The notes under the pieces: generated by a model
The model's input: the letters and a program-made list of their open reading frames with translations, nothing else
The model's database searches: none
Told to the model about the DNA's origin: nothing
In this document: positions 26,607 through 34,873 of the stretch, one piece after another
Numbering within the stretch: the stretch's first letter is position 1
Layout of the letters: every line of letters starts with the position of its first letter
NCBI RefSeq assembly: GCF_025822245.1
Contig: NZ_JACKTL010000035.1
Coordinates: 1-34,903, forward strand
DNA: 34,903 nt
Reading direction: 5' to 3'
DNA from: Mycolicibacterium hodleri
GTDB taxonomy: Bacteria; Actinomycetota; Actinomycetes; Mycobacteriales; Mycobacteriaceae
Made by a program: the position numbers and the translations under genes

Positions 26607-26607
<1 letters not shown>
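25549..26607 (+). CDS. ltp4: Ltp4, SCP-x thiolase-like steroid aldolase subunit
   Basis: Ltp4 belongs to the lipid-transfer/SCP-x thiolase-like family; Ltp3 and Ltp4 are reported to be needed for C24-branched sterol side chains in Rhodococcus. It has 352 residues from ATG 25549. Thiolase-fold landmarks remain (DGASAIVLAS at 206-215, DVAELYAPFSHQQL at 268-281, NPSGGALAANP at 296-306). Catalytic thiolase residues are missing: there is no cysteine in the NESHVEMDAA loop (about 78-87), the GHP histidine is replaced by ANP, and the C-terminal loop reads HATSGAA. This fits an aldolase or a structural subunit rather than a thiolase. Its stop shares one base with the ltp3 start. Confidence 0.9.
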
Positions 26608-27776
<1,169 letters not shown>

Positions 27777-27794
27777 CGCGTACGTTGGAGCGGA

Positions 27795-28457
27795 ATGTCG
27801 ACCTCCAACCCCCACACCTCGATGACCAGATTCCTCGTGGCCGCCGTGTCGAGCGTGCTCGTCGTCGCAATCAGCGGCTGCACGCCCTCCGACGGCACCA
27901 GCGGCACCACGGCGCAGAGCAGCGGCAGCAGCGTGCCGACGCTGCCGACCGTGCCCTACGCGCCGTCCACGTCGACGACCACGAAGGCGCCGGCCGCCGT
28001 CGACTACCGCGACCTGCTGCTCTCGGCCTCCGACCTCACCGACGCCGAGGACACCTTCGTCGAACGCTCGCGGGAGTCGAACCCCAACGGCAGTCCGGGT
28101 GCCAGCGCGTTCTTCGTCAACGACCAGGACAGCCGGGCGATCATCGACACGTTCACGGTCTACGCGGACGCCGCAACGGCCACCGCCACCCTGAAGCAGG
28201 CGGCCGGCACCCTGCCGACCCTGGTGACGGGCGGGAAACCGCAGCCGTTTCCCGTCGGCACCGACGGAGTGAAGGTGTCCGGCACCGCTCCAGACGAGAA
28301 CAAGGCGGTCACCCTGGTCTTCTTCGCCCAGGACAAGGCGCTGGTCCGACTGGAGTTCCAAAGCGCGGTCGGCGACAACACCACGGATCAATTCGTCGCC
28401 AACGTGGCAAAGATGCAGCAGATCGCGTTGCGGGTGGGCCTCGAGGCCGCCCAATAG
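27795..28457 (+). CDS. Predicted lipoprotein of unknown function
   Basis: This 220-residue protein has a signal peptide with lipobox AISGC and lipidated Cys29, then a Ser/Thr/Pro-rich linker (about 30-65). The mature domain (VDYRDLLLSASDLTDAEDTF onward) looks like the soluble sensor-like domains of mycobacterial lipoproteins. I do not recognise a specific function. ATG 27795 has GGAG five bases upstream; an internal ATG at 27822 would still keep the signal peptide. It starts 18 bp after ltp3, so it may be the last gene of that operon, in the place of the larger membrane protein Rv3524 in Mtb. It converges on the next gene with 6 bp between stops. Confidence 0.8.
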   Translation: MSTSNPHTSMTRFLVAAVSSVLVVAISGCTPSDGTSGTTAQSSGSSVPTLPTVPYAPSTSTTTKAPAAVDYRDLLLSASDLTDAEDTFVERSRESNPNGSPGASAFFVNDQDSRAIIDTFTVYADAATATATLKQAAGTLPTLVTGGKPQPFPVGTDGVKVSGTAPDENKAVTLVFFAQDKALVRLEFQSAVGDNTTDQFVANVAKMQQIALRVGLEAAQ

Positions 28458-28463
28458 GGGCGC

Positions 28464-28994
28464 TCAGTCCCCGATAGGTTCGAGGCCCGTCAGGTAGCGG
28501 CGCGCGAGTTCTTGATACGCGGCGGGATTGGCGTCGACCCACATCTCCGCGCCCGTGCCGGCAATAGGGCCGCGGACCTTCGCGGGGGCCCCGGTGACGA
28601 ACACCTCGTCGGGAATCTTCGTGCCGCCCGTGACCAGGGAGTGCGCGGCGACGAGGCTGCGTCGGCCGATCACGGCCCCGTCGAGCACCGTGGCGTGGTT
28701 GGCGATCACCGCCTCCTGGCCGACGTGCACGCCGTGGATGACGCAGCCGTGGGCGATCGTGGCCCCAGGTCCGATGTCTACCGGTATCCCAGGCGGGGCA
28801 TGCAGCACACTGCAGTCCTGAACGTTCGCGCCCTCGCGAACGATGATGGGCGCGAAGTCGGCCCTCAGCACGGCGTTGAACCAGACCGACGCACCCGCCG
28901 CCACGTGCACGTCTCCGACCAACGTGGCGGTCGGAGCGACGAAGGCCCCCGGCGCGACGACGGGTGACCGGCCTTCGAAGGCATACAGCGGCAT
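28464..28994 (-). CDS. Gamma-carbonic anhydrase-like hexapeptide-repeat protein (Rv3525c-type)
   Basis: This 176-residue left-handed beta-helix protein contains repeated hexapeptide turns (PTATLVGDVHVAAGASVWF). It keeps all three zinc-ligand histidines of gamma-class carbonic anhydrases: His65 in VLHAPP, His82 in IAHGC and His87 in VIHG. The length fits the short CamH/YrdA branch, which lacks the acidic loop of Cam. Hydration of CO2, or an acyltransferase-like role, cannot be settled from sequence. It is divergent from kshA and shares the promoter gap that holds a KstR box, so it is probably co-regulated with ring opening. Confidence 0.88.
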   Translation of the reverse strand: MPLYAFEGRSPVVAPGAFVAPTATLVGDVHVAAGASVWFNAVLRADFAPIIVREGANVQDCSVLHAPPGIPVDIGPGATIAHGCVIHGVHVGQEAVIANHATVLDGAVIGRRSLVAAHSLVTGGTKIPDEVFVTGAPAKVRGPIAGTGAEMWVDANPAAYQELARRYLTGLEPIGD

Positions 28995-29020
28995 CGTCTA
29001 GATATACCGCAGCTAGAGGG

Positions 29021-29044
29021 TCTCGCATTGCGCGCAGTGCGAGA
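29021..29044. promoter_or_regulatory. Near-perfect 24-bp palindrome in the camH-kshA promoter
   Basis: The half-sites TCTCGCATTGCG and CGCAGTGCGAGA are complementary at 11 of 12 positions. It lies 5 bp from the KstR box and between the two divergent starts. No U-tract follows on either strand, so an operator is more likely than a terminator. No regulator is known to me for this motif. Confidence 0.6.
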
Positions 29045-29049
29045 AAAAC

Positions 29050-29063
29050 TGTAACGTGTTCTA
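29050..29063. promoter_or_regulatory. Candidate KstR operator of kshA and the camH-like gene
   Basis: TGTAACGTGTTCTA fits TnnAACnnGTTnnA and is the same 14-mer as the box at 9264. It lies 30 bp upstream of the kshA start and 55 bp from the camH-like start. Confidence 0.88.
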
Positions 29064-29093
29064 GTTAGAGAGTAATCGAACGGGAGGCCATCC

Positions 29094-30248
29094 GTGAGTA
29101 CCGAGACAACCGCGGTGTCTGCGAACATTCGCGAGATCGACACCGGAGCACTTCCGGACCGCTACGCGAGGGGCTGGCACTGCCTCGGGCCGGTGGCGAA
29201 CTTCGACGACGGCACCCCGCATTCGGTGGAGATCTTCGGTACCAAACTGGTCGTCTTCGCCGACTCCCACGGTGACCTCAAGATCCTCGACGGCTACTGC
29301 CGGCACATGGGTGGCGACCTGTCGCAGGGCACCGTCAAGGGTGACGAAGTCGCCTGCCCGTTCCACGACTGGCGCTGGGGCGGCGACGGCAAGTGCAAGC
29401 TGGTGCCCTACGCCAAGCGCACCCCGCGGCTGGCGCGCACCCGCGCGTGGGAGACCGACGTCCGCAACGGCCTGCTGTACGTGTGGCACGACCACGAGGG
29501 CAACCCGCCGCCGCCGGAACTGCGCATCCCGGAGTTGCCCGAGTACGGCAGCGACGACTGGACCGACTGGCGGTGGAATTCGATGCTCATCGAGGGCTCC
29601 AACTGCCGCGAGATCATCGACAACGTCACCGACATGGCGCACTTCTTCTACATCCACTTCGGCTTGCCGACGTACTTCAAGAACGTCTTCGAGGGCCACG
29701 TCGCGTCGCAGTACCTGCACAACGTCGGCAGGCCCGACGTCAACGACTTGGGCACCGCCTACGGCGAGGCGCACCTCGACTCGGAGGCGTCCTACTTCGG
29801 GCCGTCGTTCATGATCAACTGGCTCCACAACAACTACGGCGGGTTCAAGGCCGAGTCGATCCTGATCAACTGCCACTACCCGGTGTCGCAGGATTCGTTC
29901 GTGCTGCAGTGGGGCGTCATCGTCGAAAAGCCCAAGGGCATGGACGAGAAGATGACCGAGAAACTGTCGAAGGCGTTCACCGAAGGCGTCAGCAAGGGCT
30001 TCCTGCAGGACGTCGAGATCTGGAAGCACAAGACCCGGATCGACAATCCACTCCTGGTCGAGGAGGACGGTGCGGTCTACCAGATGCGCCGTTGGTACCA
30101 GCAGTTCTACGTCGACGTCGCCGACGTGACCCCGGACATGACCGACCGCTTCGAGATCGAGGTCGACACCACCGCGGCCAACGAGAAGTGGCATGTCGAG
30201 GTGGAGGAAAACCTCCGCAAGCGCGCCGAGGAACAGCCGGCAACATGA
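29094..30248 (+). CDS. kshA: KshA, oxygenase of 3-ketosteroid 9-alpha-hydroxylase
   Basis: KshA is the Rieske oxygenase that hydroxylates carbon 9 of 3-ketosteroids and so opens ring B; its reductase KshB is usually encoded elsewhere. It has 384 residues from GTG 29094 with GGGAGG upstream. The Rieske cluster ligands are Cys69, His71, Cys88 and His91. The mononuclear iron ligands are His183, His188 and Asp306, in NVTDMAHFFYIH and FLQDVEIW; these match Mtb positions 181, 186 and 304. The stop overlaps the next gene by 4 bp (ATGA). Confidence 0.96.
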   Translation: MSTETTAVSANIREIDTGALPDRYARGWHCLGPVANFDDGTPHSVEIFGTKLVVFADSHGDLKILDGYCRHMGGDLSQGTVKGDEVACPFHDWRWGGDGKCKLVPYAKRTPRLARTRAWETDVRNGLLYVWHDHEGNPPPPELRIPELPEYGSDDWTDWRWNSMLIEGSNCREIIDNVTDMAHFFYIHFGLPTYFKNVFEGHVASQYLHNVGRPDVNDLGTAYGEAHLDSEASYFGPSFMINWLHNNYGGFKAESILINCHYPVSQDSFVLQWGVIVEKPKGMDEKMTEKLSKAFTEGVSKGFLQDVEIWKHKTRIDNPLLVEEDGAVYQMRRWYQQFYVDVADVTPDMTDRFEIEVDTTAANEKWHVEVEENLRKRAEEQPAT

Positions 30249-30697
30249 GTGACGCGCCAGATGCCGACCGGCTGGCGCGCTCCATGCTGGCCCTCCTCGG
30301 TCACGACGACGACGACGAACATCCCGCCGCGACGCGCGAGGCCACCGGAACGTGGTCCAAGGCACCGGACTTCGCTTCGGACCCCGAGCGGGCGGCGGCA
30401 GTCAGGGAGGCGTCCGCGCGGGATCGCGAGCGCTATCTGACCGCGGGACTGACGCCCGTCGACTGCCGGTTCTGCCACGTCACCGTCGCGGTCAAGAAGC
30501 TCGGCGCGGGACACACTGCGGTGCAATGGAGTTCGGACGCCACCCAGCGCTGCGCGACGTTCGCCGAGGTCCGGGCCAACGGCGGTGACAGCAGTAGGAG
30601 CAAGTCCTGTCCCCGACTGTCCGACAGCATCCGGCACGCCGTCGCCGAGGGCTGCCTCGAGGAGGAGTCGAGTGCACCGTCACCCGGTGACGGCTAG
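30245..30697 (+). CDS. Cysteine-containing protein coupled to kshA (Rv3527-type), function unknown
   Basis: This 150-residue soluble protein starts at ATG 30245 inside the kshA stop (ATGA), so it is translated together with kshA. An acidic stretch (HDDDDEH, about 20-26) precedes a conserved-looking core PVDCRFCHVTVAVKKLGAGH (71-90). Cys74 and Cys77 form a CxxC, and Cys103 and Cys122 could complete a four-cysteine metal or cluster site; Cys137 is extra. It has no signal peptide or membrane segment. It matches Rv3527 of Mtb in place and length, for which I know no function. A role in cluster delivery, or as an electron or stability partner for KshA, is only a hypothesis. Confidence 0.85.
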   Translation: MSDAPDADRLARSMLALLGHDDDDEHPAATREATGTWSKAPDFASDPERAAAVREASARDRERYLTAGLTPVDCRFCHVTVAVKKLGAGHTAVQWSSDATQRCATFAEVRANGGDSSRSKSCPRLSDSIRHAVAEGCLEEESSAPSPGDG

Positions 30698-31837
30698 TCA
30701 CAACCCCTTGAAGCGCTCCTTGACCTGCTCGTCGGTCAGGCCGTAGTCGGCGAGGGAGTAGGTGTGCTTGGGCGCCCGCGGCCCCTGCTGGCTCTCGGCG
30801 TGCATCGTCGTCATGGATTCCCTTGCGGCGTCGGTGTATTCGATGCCGAACTGCTGGTAGATCTTCTCGACCACCGGGATCGGATCCTTGATGAACTCGA
30901 AGTAGTCCAGGTCGAAGAACTGCGCCGGGTCGTGCTTCGCCCGCTCGGCGTTGAACAACTCGAGACCGCGCGACCAGGTCTCCAGCGAGTCCTGCCCGAT
31001 GACGTCACCGGTGAAGACGTTCGACCACCCTTCGGTGGTGTGTTGCGCCAGCGAACACATCGACGCCATGATCGTCTCGGCGGGGCGGTGGCACTGCACC
31101 ACGAGGGCGTCGGGATACGTGGCGAACAACGCGTCGAGCGCAAACAGGTGGCTGGGGTTCTTGAGTACCCAGCGCTTCTCGGCCTCCTCGAGGCCGATCA
31201 GCTGCAGGTTCTTGCGGTGCCGCTCATAGGGTTTGGTCCAGTCCTGCTGCGAGAGCCACCGCGAGTAGGTCGGCACGTGCGCCAGCGTCTCGTAGGACAC
31301 CGAATGCAATGACTGGCGCAGCAGTTGCCAGCACTCCTCCACCTCGTCGGCGGTCATGTAGTGCAGGCCGGTGTAGTCCGGGTTCTCCTCGTGAGCCTTG
31401 CTGAACTGCGCGTCGATCCGCTGGAAGACCGGGTTCTGCGACCACGTGTCGCGCGGCGGCCGCGGCTGCGGGAACTCCGCCAGCCACAGCTCGAGGCCCT
31501 GGTGTGCGGGATCGGCGGTGAGCAGTCGGTGGATGGCGGTGGTCCCGGTGCGCGGCAGGCCGGTCACGAAGATCGGCCGTTCGATCGGCACGTCCACGTG
31601 CTGCGGGTACTGCTTGAATGCCGCCACCGAGACCAGCCGGGCGACCAGGGCGTTGCGGACGAAGAACCGTTGCATCTTGCTGCCGAACTCGGTGAGCTCG
31701 GCGTCGCGGGCGAACGAGTCGAGCAGCACCCCGAGAGCCTCGCGGTAGTTGTCGTCGTCCACGCCGAAGTCGTCGAGCCCGCAAGCCTTCACCGCCGACG
31801 CATGCAGGTCGTCGACGGTGCCTACGTTGGTCCTCAT
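30698..31837 (-). CDS. Sulfotransferase-family protein (Rv3529c-type)
   Basis: This 379-residue protein has the PAPS-binding 5'-phosphosulfate loop TGLPRTGTT (92-100) and a 3'-phosphate region with VVQCHRPAETIMASM, so it belongs to the sulfotransferase superfamily. The acceptor is unknown; sterols or cell-wall lipids are possible. The start is ATG 31837, overlapping the upstream SDR stop by 4 bp. Its stop directly abuts the stop of the convergent gene (30695-30697), leaving no spacer. It is the third gene of an operon controlled from the KstR box at 33831. Confidence 0.87.
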   Translation of the reverse strand: MRTNVGTVDDLHASAVKACGLDDFGVDDDNYREALGVLLDSFARDAELTEFGSKMQRFFVRNALVARLVSVAAFKQYPQHVDVPIERPIFVTGLPRTGTTAIHRLLTADPAHQGLELWLAEFPQPRPPRDTWSQNPVFQRIDAQFSKAHEENPDYTGLHYMTADEVEECWQLLRQSLHSVSYETLAHVPTYSRWLSQQDWTKPYERHRKNLQLIGLEEAEKRWVLKNPSHLFALDALFATYPDALVVQCHRPAETIMASMCSLAQHTTEGWSNVFTGDVIGQDSLETWSRGLELFNAERAKHDPAQFFDLDYFEFIKDPIPVVEKIYQQFGIEYTDAARESMTTMHAESQQGPRAPKHTYSLADYGLTDEQVKERFKGL

Positions 31838-32616
31838 GCCTTGTACTCTCCGCAGTTGACGTCGAGGGCCTGCCCGGTGATGCCGCTGGACAGATCGCTG
31901 GCCATGAACAGGATCGCCGAGGCGACCTCGTCCTCGGTGGGCAGTCGCTTGAGGTCACTGTTGACCGCGGCGGCCTTGTAGATGTCGTCGACGGTGGTGC
32001 CGTACTTGCCCGCCTGATGTTCGAAGTAGCCCTGCAAGGTGCCGCCCCAGATGTAGCCAGGCAGAATCGAATTGACGCGGATACCGTCTTCGCCGAGCTC
32101 GGTGGCCAGGGACTGCGACATCGCCAGCAACGCCGACTTCGCCATCTTGTACGCCCCGTACTTGGCCTGCGAGTGACGCACCACCATCGAATTCACGTTG
32201 ACGATCGACCCCTTCGCCTCGGTCAACGCCGGGGTGAAGCCCTGAATCATGCGTAGTGCGCCGAAGACCGTCAGCTCGATCGCATCGCGCATGTGCTCGA
32301 AGGTGGTGTCGGCCAGCGGCCGCATCGAGGGCACGCGAAAGGCGTTGTTGACCAACACGTCGACCTTGCCGTAGGCCTTGAGCGACTCCTCGACGAGGTT
32401 GTGCACCTGAGCCTCGTCGGTGATGTCGGTACCCACCGACAGGGCTCTCCGACCCAGGTCGGTGACCTGCTTGGCGACGTCCTCCAGCCGCTCCACGGTG
32501 CGGGCGGCCAGAACCAGATCGGCGCCCTGCTCCGCGCATCGCCTGGCGAGGGTCGTTCCCAATGCGGGGCCGACGCCGCTGATCACGACGACCTTGCCAT
32601 CCAGAAGTCCGGCCAT
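31834..32616 (-). CDS. Short-chain dehydrogenase/reductase (Rv3530c-type)
   Basis: This 260-residue classical SDR has the cofactor loop SGVGPALG (13-20), NNAF (90-93) and the catalytic residues Ser143, Tyr156 and Lys160 (YKMAK). ATG 32616 follows the upstream DUF1214 gene by 3 bp, and the stop overlaps the sulfotransferase gene by 4 bp, so the three are one coupled unit. The substrate is unknown, and a hydroxysteroid or hydroxyacyl-CoA is plausible from context. Asp64 after the second strand and Arg39 in AART hint at NADP(H), but this is weak. Confidence 0.9.
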   Translation of the reverse strand: MAGLLDGKVVVISGVGPALGTTLARRCAEQGADLVLAARTVERLEDVAKQVTDLGRRALSVGTDITDEAQVHNLVEESLKAYGKVDVLVNNAFRVPSMRPLADTTFEHMRDAIELTVFGALRMIQGFTPALTEAKGSIVNVNSMVVRHSQAKYGAYKMAKSALLAMSQSLATELGEDGIRVNSILPGYIWGGTLQGYFEHQAGKYGTTVDDIYKAAAVNSDLKRLPTEDEVASAILFMASDLSSGITGQALDVNCGEYKA

Positions 32617-32619
32617 CTG

Positions 32620-33747
32620 CTATCCCACCATTCTTTCGCCAATTAGCTTTTGCCGAAGAGCAATTCGTGCCCGCCAGTCGTCGTCGGAGATCTTGTTGGA
32701 CTCGTAGTACGGCAGGGCGCCGGCGACGTCGTCGACGGCGACCAGTTCGACGGTCGGGCCGTCCGCCTCGGTCAGCTCACGGGACACCCGCTGCCAACGG
32801 AACTGCAGGTACCCCTTGCGATGGCCCAGCGTCTCGACCCAGTTGGTTACGCCGGGGTTGCGGTCGGCGACCACGATGCGGATCTTCCCGTCCGGATCAG
32901 CCTGCGCCTGAGTGCCATTCAGCGAGGTCTGGTGGTTGATGTAGTCCAGCGAGATGTACCAGAGGCTGCCCAGCTGGAAGCCGAGGTAGGGCGCATCGGT
33001 GACGGGCAACGTGATGATCAGCGCTTGGTCCTCGGCCAGGTCGAACTGGCCGGCCGAAGAGTACTGCGTGGCCAGACCGCCGGGGGTCAATCGTGGCGAC
33101 ACCATCGTGTTGGCCGGGGCGTCGGTGTAGAACCACTGCGGAAACTGCAGCCAGGTCTTGACGCGTTGCACCAGCTGCTTGCCCGCGACGGCGTAACGCT
33201 TTTCGATGAGTTCCTTGGTCAACGCCGGCGGCGCCGTGCCCTCGGTGTCGGTGCGGGCGATCGCGAAGGTGCCGCGCTGCGCGGACCAGTCGTTGTACAC
33301 CTCGCGAATCACCAACTGCGCCGGCGTGGCTGGGGTGAAGCGCCATTCGAACGTGCCGTCCTCGGCGATGTCGAGCTTGCGGTCGTCGAACGCGGTCTCG
33401 CTGTCGGGCACGTTGTCGTCGGTGTACTCGCCGCCGAGCAGTTGAAAACTGACGTCGGTGGTGGTGCCGCGGCGACCCGTGACGACGTACTCGTGGCCTG
33501 GCTGCACCCGGGTGCCGAAGTACATGGTGTCGGGGTTGTCGAGGCCCATCTTGGTGAAGGGACCGGTACCGCTGTGCAGGAAGGGGTGGTCACGGTCGTA
33601 GTCGAACGCGACATGGGTGCATCCCGAGATGCAGCCTGCGAGATACTGCAAGCCCTCGAGCAGGTCGGCCTCGGATTCGATGAATGGTGCGGCGGCGACG
33701 AGTTTCTCGGCCTCGGCGATCGCATCGGCCAATGGCTGTGAGTACAT
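32620..33747 (-). CDS. DUF1214-domain protein (Rv3531c-type)
   Basis: This 375-residue protein has the length of Rv3531c. The C-terminal third (PYLGFQLGSLWYISLDYINH, then ADRNPGVTNWVETLGHRKG) is typical of the DUF1214 domain, a jelly-roll-like beta domain of unknown activity. The N-terminal part has FDYDRDHPFLHSGTG. No signal peptide is obvious at ATG 33747; the longer frame to 33897 crosses the KstR box and is rejected. It is the first gene of a three-gene operon with the SDR and the sulfotransferase. I do not know its biochemical role. Confidence 0.87.
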   Translation of the reverse strand: MYSQPLADAIAEAEKLVAAAPFIESEADLLEGLQYLAGCISGCTHVAFDYDRDHPFLHSGTGPFTKMGLDNPDTMYFGTRVQPGHEYVVTGRRGTTTDVSFQLLGGEYTDDNVPDSETAFDDRKLDIAEDGTFEWRFTPATPAQLVIREVYNDWSAQRGTFAIARTDTEGTAPPALTKELIEKRYAVAGKQLVQRVKTWLQFPQWFYTDAPANTMVSPRLTPGGLATQYSSAGQFDLAEDQALIITLPVTDAPYLGFQLGSLWYISLDYINHQTSLNGTQAQADPDGKIRIVVADRNPGVTNWVETLGHRKGYLQFRWQRVSRELTEADGPTVELVAVDDVAGALPYYESNKISDDDWRARIALRQKLIGERMVG

Positions 33748-33769
33748 GCGGACTGCGGCCTCCCGGTGA

Positions 33770-33803
33770 TCCAACCGTGTCCAACCTGGTCCAATATTGA
33801 ACC
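33770..33803. promoter_or_regulatory. Three 10-bp phased repeats plus a palindrome, candidate IclR operator
   Basis: TCCAACCGTG, TCCAACCTGG and TCCAATATTG follow one another at exact 10-bp steps (33770, 33780, 33790), placing each on the same face of the helix. The last repeat is part of a 16-bp palindrome at 33788-33803 (GGTCCAAT with ATTGAACC, 7 of 8 pairs). It lies between the DUF1214 gene and the KstR box, 76 bp upstream of the IclR start. Confidence 0.5.
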
Positions 33804-33830
33804 GCGCTGGTACATTTACCGACCTGACAC

Positions 33831-33844
33831 TAGAACGCGTTCTA
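33831..33844. promoter_or_regulatory. Perfectly palindromic KstR operator
   Basis: TAGAACGCGTTCTA is fully self-complementary. It lies 83 bp upstream of the DUF1214 gene and 34 bp upstream of the IclR gene, and could control both directions. Confidence 0.93.
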
Positions 33845-33878
33845 ATTCGAGTCAACGTGCCGGGAGGGCGGGAGTGGC

Positions 33879-34781
33879 ATGACAGAGAGAGCCTCACCGC
33901 CGACCGAGCGGGTCGTCTCGATCCTGGACTTCCTGGCGCGGCATCCGCACGACCGGTTCGGGCTGTCCGAGCTGGCCCGCCGCGTCGAACTGAGCAAGCC
34001 GACGTGCCTGGGCATCCTGACCACCCTCGCCGAGTCGGACTACCTGATTCGCGACACGCAGGACAAGACCTATCGACTTGGACCGCGGCTCATTTCGCTC
34101 GGACATACCGCGCAGGAGTCGATGCGCGTCAGCCCCACCGCTCGCGAGGAACTGGCGCGCCTCGCCGCGACCTACTCCACGACGGCGGCCCTGTCCGCGG
34201 TGATCGACGACCGCATCACCCTGCTGGAGCTGGTCGGACCGCAGAACGCAGACGTCGGGGGCTCGGTGATGGTCGGCCAGAGTTATCCGTTTGCCCCACC
34301 GGTGGGCCTGATGTTCGTGCTGTGGGACGACGAGGCGCTCCGTAGCTGGCTGGCCAAGGAGCCGACCATTCCCCTGCGCACCGACTCCGAACGCCTTGAG
34401 CGCGTCGTCGCCGAATGCCGCCGCGACGGGTACCTCGTCGAGCGGCTGACCCCGAGTGGACGCCGGCTTTACGCCCTGATGGCCGGCATGTCGAGCACGT
34501 TGCCGCAGGAGCTGCGCGCGCTCCTCGGCGAGATGATCTCCGACGTCGGCGAACGGGTCTACCTCGCCAGCGAGGCCGCCGGCACGGCGAGGTCCAAGAA
34601 GCGTCACGAGATCAGCGTCATCTCCGCACCCGTCTTCGACCACCACCGCAGGCAGGCGATGGTGATGTCGTTGCAGATCGGTCGCGCGCTCACCGACGCC
34701 GAGATCGCCAAGCGGGCGCGGAGCCTCCTGGTCAGTGCCGGCGCACTCACCACGCAGCTCGGCGGGCGCACGTCGGTTTAG
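33879..34781 (+). CDS. IclR-family transcriptional regulator
   Basis: This 300-residue protein has an N-terminal winged helix (about 10-65; LSELARRVELSKPTCLGIL is the helix-turn-helix) and a C-terminal IclR effector domain (about 85-280, with VSAPVFDHHR-like ISAPVFDHHRRQAMVMS). ATG 33879 is preceded by GGGAG. A perfect KstR box and a set of phased repeats lie in the 131-bp gap shared with the DUF1214 operon. IclR proteins usually bind an aromatic or acid ligand and often regulate the neighbouring operon and themselves. I recall no IclR gene at this place in Mtb, so it may be a species-level addition to the regulon. Its ligand is unknown. Confidence 0.9.
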   Translation: MTERASPPTERVVSILDFLARHPHDRFGLSELARRVELSKPTCLGILTTLAESDYLIRDTQDKTYRLGPRLISLGHTAQESMRVSPTAREELARLAATYSTTAALSAVIDDRITLLELVGPQNADVGGSVMVGQSYPFAPPVGLMFVLWDDEALRSWLAKEPTIPLRTDSERLERVVAECRRDGYLVERLTPSGRRLYALMAGMSSTLPQELRALLGEMISDVGERVYLASEAAGTARSKKRHEISVISAPVFDHHRRQAMVMSLQIGRALTDAEIAKRARSLLVSAGALTTQLGGRTSV

Positions 34782-34857
34782 CTTGCGGTACGGCGCCTTT
34801 GAAGTTATCCACAGGCTGCGCGTGACGCCTGTTGCGAGTCGTAGTTCACGGGTAGAT

Positions 34858-34873
34858 TCGAATGTATGTTCGA
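34858..34873. promoter_or_regulatory. SOS-like (LexA) box overlapping a start codon
   Basis: TCGAATGTATGTTCGA differs at one base from the mycobacterial LexA box TCGAAC-N4-GTTCGA. It covers the start codon of the partial gene at 34866, which fits reports that some 13E12-family genes belong to the LexA regulon. Confidence 0.65.
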
